Assembly (NCBI GenBank): GCA_022578965.1
Contig: MU400693.1
Span: 19,284-83,283, forward strand
Length of the DNA: 64,000 nt
From: Xylaria sp. FL1777
Taxonomy: Eukaryota > Ascomycota > Sordariomycetes > Xylariales > Xylariaceae
Direction of reading: 5' to 3'
Position numbers and translations under genes: made by a program. Below the pieces are notes generated by a model. It searched no databases. It saw nothing but the letters and a program-made list of their open reading frames with translations, and had not been told where the DNA came from. The first letter of the stretch is position 1. Each line of letters starts with the position of its first letter. Below, in pieces: positions 50,991 through 61,768 of this stretch.

Positions 50991-53900
50991 ACTTTAATTT
51001 TTTTTTATTAAAATATAACTGCTTTTAGTTTATTTTAATACTTATAATTATAAAGTTTTTTTTATTATTAATGTTTTTTAAATAAAGTTAATATTATTTT
51101 CTTTTGTTTATTTAGTTTTATAAGTTTTTTTTTATTTTTTTTATTATGTTTAAAAGTAGCTTAAGTTTTAGCACTTACAAAAGTATTTTAGCTTTATTAA
51201 AACTAGTTTTAGCTTTTTTATATATTTAAATATATAAGCAAAAGCTTTTAAAAATGCTTAGCGTTTTTTTTAAAAGGGTATTTATAAAAAGTTTGTATTT
51301 TTTTTTTTTTAAACTATTAAGCTTAGCTAAGTTTTATATTTAGTTTGCTATACTTAAAAAAAAAAATATTTATAAATATATTTATAGCAAAGTAATTTTA
51401 TACCTTTAAAACATCTTTATATTGCTTGTAATAAAACTTTTTTAGTATAAACATTAGTTCTTTTTGCTAGAAATTCTTTTTGCGCTTTAAAGTAAAAAGT
51501 ATTAAAAAAACAGAACAATTAGTATTTAGCCTTTTTTCTAGCGTTTTGCTTTTGTTTTTTGCATTTTTAATGCTTAATAAAGTAAAAACTGTTTTTTTAG
51601 ATTTAAAAAAAATTATATTTAATGCTTATAAAAGTTTATAAAGCTTAATGCTTATTAAAAGCAATAAACATAAATCTTTTAGTAATTTAAAACTAAAGTG
51701 CTTTTTAAAGCTTTTTTTTATAAAAATAATAAGCTATATATAACTTTTTTAATTATTAATGCTTTTTTTTAAAAACTAGTTTATTAAGTTGCAAAATATG
51801 CAATATAAATATAAAGGCTTAAAAAATTTATACATATAAGTATTGCGCTAAAAAAAGCAAAAAAGTATAAAATAACTTAAAATAATTTTTATATTAAAAT
51901 GCTTTATTGCTTAATATTTTTGCAATCTTTAGAAAACTTATTTATTATTTTTATTAATAATATATTTAAAGTTTAAAATATATACTACTTTTAAAATAAT
52001 ATTAACAAAAATAATAATTTAGTAATTATTTAAGCAATATTTTATTATAAAATATTTTATTTAAGAAGTTTTAGCAATTATTGCAGCTTACTTTATATTT
52101 TATTAGTTTATAAAAAAGTTTTTTATAAACTAGCTATACTTAAGCTTAATACTTATTTTTAAAGTTTTGTTTTTTTTATTTATATATAACTAAAGCAACA
52201 TATTTAGTAAAGCTTTTAATTTGCGTTTATTTAGCTATTTTTTAGCGTTTAGCTTTATAAAAACGTTTATAATATAAATAGCTTTAAACTTTTATAATAT
52301 TATGTTTACTTTATAAAAGTTCTTATAGCAGCTAAAAACAATAAAACTTCTTTAATGATTTAAATATTTTTATTTATACTAGTAAGTTTTTTTAATAGCT
52401 ATTTGTTGTTTTAAAAAAAAAGTCTTTAGCTATTACTGCTTATTATTTTTATATATTGTTTTTAGAACTTTATTTAGCAAAAAACAATAAACTAGTTTTT
52501 GTTTATTATAAAGCTTAAGCTTATTAAAATATTTAAAGTTATTATTTTTTTAATAATTATTTAAAGCTTTTTTTAGTAGTAGCTTTTTTAAAGCTTTTAT
52601 AAATATTAACTGCAAAATGTTTAGCTTTTATATTATAGGTTTTTATTTTTTATATAGTTTTAGCTTTATTACTAAAACTATTAAAGATTTTATAAATATA
52701 ACGTTAAACTTATTAAAATATAAATTATTGTTATTATAATAATTTTTAATTATAAATAAAAACTGTATTAATATTGCAAGACCTTTTGTAGCTATAAATT
52801 TAAACATTTAGCTTGTAGTTTAGAAAAATCTTCCTAAAAATCCTTTTGTTAGTTTAAGCATATAAAATAACGTTTTATTTGCGTTTATTAAGCGATTTTA
52901 TGTAATAAAGTATGCTAAATAAACTTTTTTCTAAAAAATAATTATTTTTTTATTATGCACTAAATTAAAAAAGTAAATATTTTTTTTTAAAATTATATAT
53001 ACTATAAACTACTAATATTTTAACGTTTTTTTATTATAATATTCCTTTTATATTATAAATATTAATTCTTTTTATATTTATTGAACTAAATTTAAAAAAG
53101 AGTTCTAGCAAGCTTTATTATTTTTAAAGAACAAATAGCTAAAGCAGTTTTTTAGTACTACTTTTTTGCTTTTTTTTAAGTTTTTAAAAAACAAGCATTT
53201 TATAAAAGTTACTTCTTTTTTAGTAAAAAAAAACTTTAAAACGGATTTTAAAAAAACGTTAACTAAAAAAAGCAATACGTTTTTTAGCTAAATATTTTTT
53301 GCATTTAGCTTATTAATTTATAAAAAAGGCATATAAACTAAATACTTTTTGTATTTTAAGCTATTAATAAATACTAGCTTTTTTTTAAAGCTATTTTTAA
53401 AAAGCTTTTAGTTCTTAAAGAAAAGCTTTTTATAGCTAGTTATAAAGTTTGCATATATATACTTGTTTTTTTTCCTTTTTTTTTTCATTTTTTGTTTTGT
53501 TATTTGTTATGCTTAAAGCTTATACCTTTTAGCATAAAATAGCAGCTTACTAATGCTTTTAAAAAGAAATAATGCTATTTTTAGCTAATCTATAGTACTA
53601 ATAATTTCTTTAAAAATAAAAAATATAATAATTAAAAGCATATATATATAATAAAAGTAATTTTTATTAATGTTTAAGCGTATATATATATTTGCTATGT
53701 TTTATAATTAAATAAAAAGTATAAGCAAGTTAAAAAACCTAATATAAGTTAAAAGTATAAAAGCAAATAATGTTATATACTTAAGTAAAAAATATAAAAT
53801 ATAAATATTAAAGTTAATATTACTTGCTATATATAGTTTAATATTTTTAATTATTAATTTAAATTATTACTTTTTAGTAATTATAAGATTTTTTAAATAT

Positions 53901-56900
53901 AAATACTAAAAGCATTTATATAAAATGCAAAAAGTTAAAATTTGTTAAGTAAATAAAATAATAAAGTTAAATATAAGTAAAAAGTTTAATAAAGCAAATA
54001 TAATAAAAAAAAAGCTAAAATACGTAACTTTAAACTAATATACCTTTTTTTTATAAACTTATTATATTATTTTTAATTTATTAATTAATTATTTTATTAC
54101 TAAAATAAACTATTAATTGCTAAATGCCTTTATAATAATTATTTTTTATATGTTTGCATTAATATTAATTAAAAAATAAGCAAGTAAAATAGTTTTAGTT
54201 AATTAAATAGTTATTTTTTAATTTTTTCTTAATATATTTATAATTTACTTTTTTTAAACAACTATTATAACTAATACCAAAGTAAATAACTTAAGCTTTG
54301 CTAAATATAAAAAAAAGGCTTGTTTTTTTTTTTAATCTGTTTTTTTTTATGTAGTTTTAAAGCTTTAATTTTTTTTGCAATTTTTTACTTTAGCGCTTAA
54401 GTCTTTAAATTATTTAGTTTATGCTTTTGTTATAGATTTTTTAGCTTTAAGTAGCATAATTAATCTTTGTTTAATTAAGCACGCAAAAAAAAATTCTTAC
54501 GTTATTAATAAGGTTTTAAACAATTAAAAAGCATTATAGCAATTTATTAATATTTAAAAAATTAATATTGCTTAGCTAATAAATAGTTCTATTTATAATA
54601 TTTAAAAAGTTAAGTTTACTAATAAATAGCAAAATATACGTGCTTTTTTTTTTTTTAGATCTTGTTTTTTTTATTTAGCTAACTTTTTTTTTTTTTATAT
54701 AACTAAGCATTAAGCTATTTAAAAATTAAAATTCTTAGTAATAATATTAGCAGCAAATATATTTAATAAAAAGTTAATTATAATTTCTTTTTTAAATATT
54801 ATACAAATTAACATATTTAAGCTAGCTTTACTTAAGTAAAAAAGCAATAGTATTTAAAAGCTTGCTTACTATATATAAAAGCAACTAAAAGCAGTCTTTA
54901 AAGCAAATATATATACTAGATTTTTTATAATTTTTGTTAGCTTATAGCTATATTTATATAGTTGTTTAAAATTTAAAATGCTATATTTTATAAGCATTAC
55001 AAGCAAATATTAATAATAGCTAAAAGCAAAAAGTATATAAAACTTTCCTTTTTTTTCTTTTGCTGCATTATTTCAAAATAAAAGTTTAATATATATACTA
55101 ATTATATGTTTATTATTTAGTTATATAACTGTTTATTTTACAAGTTTTAAAGTAATATAGCTAAATATCTTAAAGCTAGCATAATAACTGCAGCAATTAA
55201 AAAAAATCTTACGCTTAAAAACTCTAAAAAACAAATAACTTTATTTAGAAATTTCTTTATTTGTTTAACTAAAAAAAAAACTAAATTAAAACGTAAATTA
55301 AATTATTTTTTTTAAGCTAATCTTATTGCTTAGCTTATTATATATTATATTAGTAAGCAATAATTTAGTATTACTTAAAAGATTAATATAATATTTTAAT
55401 GTTTTAAAAAATAATTAAAAAAATAAATCAAATAAATTACATAAAGTAAAATAAAATAAAAAAATTAAACAATTTGCTTATATAGCAATGCTTTTTTTAA
55501 TACAATTTGCAATTATTTTTTTTTATTGCATAGTTTACAAACTTTTTTTTAAGCGTAATAAATAAAAAAAGAACAATTATTATATAAAAAGTTAAGTTTT
55601 AACACTTATAAAAGCAAATATATAAAACTTTTATAATAAAAAGCTTAAAATATATAAAATAAAAATTATTAATACTAAATTATTAAATTTTTTTTCTGTT
55701 TTTTTTTTAGTTTTTATTTTTTTAGCTTTATATAAATAAACACTTCTGCTTAGTTTTTTATAGCAAGATTTTGCTTTAATTAAGCTTGCTTTAAACTTTG
55801 CTTAAACGTTTGTTGTTTTACTAAGTGTTTATTATTGCTTAATAGCAGCTTTAGATTATTGCTAGTAGTTTAAGCACGTAAAATATAAACTAGTAATTTT
55901 ACGAAGTGCAATAATAGTATTTTTTGCTTTTTAGCAGTTCTAAGATTTTTATTAAGTATTAAATAGTTTAAATTAAAAGTAAAAAGCGCTGTTTAGTTTT
56001 AAACAAAAATAACTAAGCAATTAAAAGTAAAAAAACTTATACGTAAGCATTAGTGCAGCAAAATAAACTTAAATAATTAAAACTAATAAATAGTTTTTAC
56101 TTTTGTTTTTTTTGTTTTTACGCATTTTTAAAAAAAAGCAATAATAATTTACATTAAAACTAAGCTACTAAGCTATTTAAAAAACATTAAAATAAAATAA
56201 AGATTTATGTTTTTAGTATAATAGTAAAAAAAGTGCTAATAAATAAGTTGCTATAAAACTAACAAATATAAAACTAATAAAAAAAAAGCTATAAAAAATA
56301 TGCTTAGTTTTAAATAAAGTAAAATAGTTTTATATATTATAACTTAATTATATAAACTTATATAATTAGTAAAAATAAAAAACAAAACAATTAGTAAAAA
56401 AACAAAAAGTAAAAAAAAAAAAATTTGTTGTTTTAGCTTTTATTAGTTATTACTTTTTAAACTGCTTTATAATATAGTAGCTAAAAAAAATAAAGTAAGC
56501 TATTATATTTTTTAGCGCTTAAAATGTTTAAAGCGCTAAAAGTTATACTGCGGCTTTTTAAACTTAAAAAGCTTATATAATTTGTTATATTTTTTTTGCT
56601 TTTTGCAGCTTAACTATTATAGCTTTAATTATTAAAGGTTTTATTATTTTAGTTAGCTTTTTAATAAATAGCTGCTACGCTAATAGTTTATATATTAAAA
56701 TTAAGATTTTTTAGCTTTTAGTACTTTTGGTTATTTTATATAAATTGCTTTAATTTTTTAGCAAAAAATAACCTTTTTAATTCTTTTTTTAATAATTTTG
56801 CTAGTTAGTATTATTTATAATTAATTTTTTTTTTAACTTAATAAAAGCTAATTTATTAATATAGCAGTTTTTTGTTATTAAACTTATTTATTAAAAGCAT

Positions 56901-58949
56901 AGTATTATAAAAAAAAATAAGCAAGCTTTTTTTAAGTAGTTATTTAATTTTATAAGCATTTTTTTAAGATTTAGTTTTTATAGCTAATTTTTTTTTTTTA
57001 GTTATAATTGCTTTAACTTTTATAACATTTTAGTTATAGCGTTTTAGCTACTTAACTTTAGCTTTAATAAAATTTTTATAAAAGATATTATATTGCTATT
57101 TAATTACTTTTTACGTTAGTATTATATTTTTTACTAATAAAATTAGCATTTTTTTATATATTAGCTTATATAAGCTATAGCTATAATAGCATACAAAAGT
57201 GCAATTTGTTTATACTACTAAGTTTAAGTAATTTAGCTAATTTTTTTTAGTTTTATTTATTATTTATATAAAGCTTTTTTTTATTAGTTTATAGCCTTTT
57301 TTAATAAAGCTTTAAGCTTAAAAATAATAAGCAAAGCTATAGTTTATTTTATATTTTAAAGTATTTATTACGTTTTTTATTTTTTTTTTAAACTTAAAGC
57401 TATTGTTGCACTTAATTTTAATAAAAACTCTATATTAAAACACAATTTTTTTTTTAATAAACTTAAGTATTACTAAAAAATCTACATGTTTTAAAAGTTT
57501 AGCTTTTAAATAAGTTATTATTTTACTTTTTGCTTTTATAATAGCTTTAAATTTATTGCTTAATAGTATAGTTTATATATTTATAACTTATAAAACTAAA
57601 AGGTTTAAAAAATAGTTAAAACAGTGTTTTTTAGTTTTTTTGCTATTTATAGATTTTTAGCAATTAAAGCAACTAGCAATTATAACATAAACGTTTTAAT
57701 AAAGGCCTTTTTAATAGTATTTTTAAGTTATTTGTTAAGTTATAAATATTTAGTTCTTATGTGTTATCTTTTAAAAAAAATAAAAAACTATAGATTTTTT
57801 TCTAGCATTAATAACTTTACTAAGTAAAAACTATATTTTTTAAATAACTATAAATAGTAGTAAAATTAAAGTTAGCAAAAGCTAAAGTTTTATAAATAGC
57901 AGTAAGATTTTTAAACCTTATAACGTTTATAAATATATCTTTTTTTTTTATATAATTAATAAGTTTAATAACTTTACTTTTGTATTCTTTTAGGATTAAT
58001 AGATTATATTGCACTAATTTATTAAATATATAAATTTTTTTTTTGTATTACTTCTGTTTTTTTTTAAATATATTTATATTTTTTTTAGCATATTAATCTA
58101 ACTTAAACTTATTTAGTTTTAGCTATAAAATTAGCTTAATAATATTTTGCTAAGCTTAGTAATATAATATTAAATATTTTTAGAATTAATCTTAGCATAT
58201 AAAATAAAAAAAGTAATGTTTTAAAGCTATTTAATTATAATAACCTTTTTGTATGTAAGCTCGAATAAATTTTAAAATATATTAACTATTAGCTTACTTT
58301 TTGTATTAAGTTTATTTATAACTTATGATTTATTTAAATGTATAATATTTAAATATAAAAATATAACTCTGCTATAAAAAAGTAATAAAATTAGCTTTAA
58401 AAGCTTAAATATGTTGTTTTATATTAAGTAGCTCTAAATTAAATACTATAGCAAAAAAAAAAGTATAGTTATAAATAACAGTAAACCAAAATTTACCTAA
58501 AAAAACTGAAATTATAACATAGCATAAAGGTTAATGCAGCTTAAATTTTCTTAAAACTTAATTACTAAATTTTTTACTTAGTTATTAATTAACATTTATA
58601 AAAAAAAGTTCTTTATTTTTTATATAAGTTTAAATATTTTTAGTTATAAATTAAAAACCTTTATATATTTACGTTTTAATAAAGCAGAACTTATTAAACT
58701 TATTATATAATAGTTTTGTTTTTTTATTAAGATTTATATTTAGTTTTAAAATTATGTATTAAGTATAGTTATATAAAAAGCGCTAAAGAAAGTTTGTTAT
58801 AGCTTAGGTTTAAAAATAAAAAGTTAAATATTAGTTTTTATTAAAGTAAAAAAAAAAAAAGCAAAATTATAAAAAAGTTAAAGCTTTTAAATATTAATAC
58901 ATAAATTTTAGTTTTTAAGTAGTATAATAAGCTAAAGCTATTATAACTT

Positions 58950-59460
58950 GCTAAAATAGTGTAGTGCTTATAAAAAGTGTAGCTTTATTAAGTTATAAAC
59001 ATTAGTATTGTTTTATGCTATTATTTTTAATATATAGTTAAATTGCGCAAAGTAAAAAAAATAAAAATTTAAACTATAAAAAGGTATAGTACTTATAAAA
59101 AGTATAGCTTTATTAAGTTATAAACACTAAAATTGTTTTATGTTATTATTTTTAAAAAAAAAATAAAGATTTAGTTTATAAAAAAGCATAATAACTGTAG
59201 TAAGTATAGCTTTGTTAAGTTATAAACATTAAAATTATTTTATACTACTGTTTTTAAAAAAAAAATAAAGATTTAAACTATAAAAAGGCGTAATGCTTGT
59301 AATAAGTGTAGCTTTGTTAAGTTGTAAACATTAGGATTGTTTTATATTACTGTTTTTAAAAAAAAAATAAAAATCTAGTTTATAAAAAGGTATAGTGCTT
59401 ATAGTAAGTAGCTTTATTAAATTATAAACTTTAAAATTGTTATATAGTACATTTTTTGTT
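58950..59460 (+). repeat. Tandem array, ~102-bp unit, five copies
   Basis: The core AGCTTT(A/G)TTAA(G/A)TTATAAAC starts at 58981, 59106, 59208, 59310 and 59410 (periods 125, 102, 102, 100). Each unit then has an A-rich run, a GATTTA(A/G)(A/T) segment and TATAAAAAGG(T/C)(A/G)TA. Copies differ mainly by transitions, so the array probably existed before the mutation process. Confidence 0.85.
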
Positions 59461-60765
59461 TAGTATATTATTAAATAACGTAAATTAAAAGAAATAAAAA
59501 TCTAGTTTAATTAAATTAAAAATAAACTTAATAAGCTTTGCTAATAAAAAATATATGCTAATAAGTTTAAAGTTTACATACTTAAAAAAAAACCCAACTT
59601 TTAATTATAATAAGTATTACTTTAATATTACTAAAGAAAAGTATACAAATATAACTTATTTACTTTAGTACTTGCACTTATATACTTGCTTTTTATTTTA
59701 GTAATTATAAGTAATTATAGGACTTATAAACTTATTTATATACTTAGTATACTATAATTTTAGCTGTAGTTTATAAACTTGTTGCATTTTTTACAAATTT
59801 TATTTTTTTTTTAAATGCTTACTTTTTTAGCTTTATTTAACTTAACTAACTTTTTATTATTACTAAGCTTATAAATGCATACTTTATTTACTTTATATAA
59901 GTAGTATATTTTTTTTTTAATTATAAAGCTAACTGTTTTACTAAAATAAACTATTATTATAATTATTTTATTAATGGTTATATTTTATACTATATTATAC
60001 TTACAACTTATAATTATAATGTTTAGCAAAAACAAATTAAGTTTTTGCAGTACTAAGCATAACAAAACTTCTATAAATAATAAGCTTATTACTTTTTAAG
60101 TAAGTAATTTTAATAATAAATTTTCTTTTAAAATAAAGTAGTTTAGCAAGCTATTAAAAGTTATGCTAGCATTTTTTAAAGCAAAAAATAGCAATTTTAA
60201 ATATGCAACTTTTTATTATAAAAGCATACTAGTATAAAAGTTTAACATGCTTAATACTATATATTATTTTTTGTTTTTATTTAATATTGCTAAATATATT
60301 TAATATTAATATTTGTTTTTGCTATATAGCTATAAATGTTTAATAGAAATACTATTGTAGTAATTTAAGCAAAAAGCAATAACTTTTATAAAAATAGCTT
60401 ATATAAATGCTATGTTTAAGGTTAAAAAAAAATCTAGGTTTAAATACAAAATAAAATAAAAAAAAAGTGTAAAATAGTTATAAATTACAGAAAATATGTT
60501 AAAATAAAAAAATATATTAGCAAATATTGCAATATTAAAAAAAAGCTAAATTAGCTTTAACTTTAAATATTTACTACTTAATTTATTAGTAAACCCTTTA
60601 AAAATAAAGCAAACTTTGTTTAATTTTATTAATATATATTTTTATATCTTTAATTAACTAGCTTACTTATTTTAATAAAACAAAATACGTAGCGTTTTTA
60701 AAGCATAAAATGTATACTATTTTATATATATTTAATTTTTATAGTTTAAAACTTTTATTTTTACT

Positions 60766-61045
60766 AAAGTAAAATAAAGTAGCTAAATAAGCTAACTAGC
60801 TAGTTAAAGTAAGTTTAAGCTAAATTATATAGTAAAAAAAAAGGTATAAATATTGCGCTAAATTTTAAAGCATAAACTTAAACATTATAAACAATATAAT
60901 AAAAATTAGCTATAGTTGCTTTATTTATATTGTTAGATAGCCTTTTTATTAATTGTTTTATTTTTTAATTTATATATAGCTTAATTGCTTAAATGCGTAA
61001 GTTATAACTTATCTTTTTGCAATTAAAGTGTTATAATAAATCTTA
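60766..61045 (+). repeat. Dispersed repeat family, copy 3 (~280 bp)
   Basis: Direct-orientation match to 43335-43615, about 17.4 kb away, with roughly a dozen substitutions seen by eye, almost all C/T or G/A, at TC, GC, CC and AC contexts. The similarity ends at about 61045, and a less AT-rich segment (61150-61230) follows. Confidence 0.85.
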
Positions 61046-61663
61046 CGTAATTATACTACTTTATTTTACTACAAACATTAAGTGTTTAAAATAAAATAAT
61101 ATGGTTTGCTTTTTTTATTGCATATTGCAGCTCTTATAAACTATAAATATACTTAACTAGCAGAAAACCTTCGGCTTTTTTTGCATACTTGCTTTAAAAC
61201 TTGTAGAGGTCGTAGCGTATGCTTAGATTTTTTTTTTAGTTTTTTAAAGTTTAGCTTTAAAATAGCTAATTTTAGCTTTATAATGCGCTATTTTTTTAGC
61301 TTAATAATTAAAAGCTTTGCTAGCTTTTTAAGTAATTAGTTATTATGCTAGCAAATTAAACGTTATATATTAATTAATAAGCTTTTATTAACTTTTTTAA
61401 AAATTTTAGCTATTTATAAATATATTAAAGCAAAAATTAAAATTAAATATTAAAAATTTTAATATTTTAAGCTAAATTATTATTATAAAACCTTTAGCTT
61501 TAGCTTTTATTATATTTTTTTTTTTTAATATTATATATTTTAAAAATAATAATGTTATAAAATTAGCATAAAGGTGGCTTTTAAAGCGGCTTAATGCCTT
61601 TATATATACTTTGCACTTTTTTTTTTTGCTAACTAGAGCTAAAGTTACGTAATAACTTATTTA

Positions 61664-61768
61664 GTTTACTAAGCTTATAATAATTTAAAGCTTATTAAGC
61701 TTATAATAATTTAAGGCTTACTAAGCTTACGGTAATTTAGTCCTTACTAAACTTATAATAATTTAAAA
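61664..61768 (+). repeat. Tandem repeat, 26-bp unit, four copies
   Basis: AAGCTTATAATAATTTA starts at 61671 and 61697, with variants AAGCTTACGGTAATTTA at 61723 and AAACTTATAATAATTTA at 61749. The period is exactly 26 bases. The spacers are too similar to each other for a CRISPR array. Confidence 0.85.

Noticed and set aside
57624..58014. Two convergent open frames (67 codons plus, 64 codons minus)
   Set aside because: Short, of AT-driven composition and without a recognisable motif.
61664..61768. 26-bp regularly spaced repeat as a CRISPR array
   Set aside because: The whole 26-bp unit repeats head to tail with no unique spacers, in a eukaryotic sequence.
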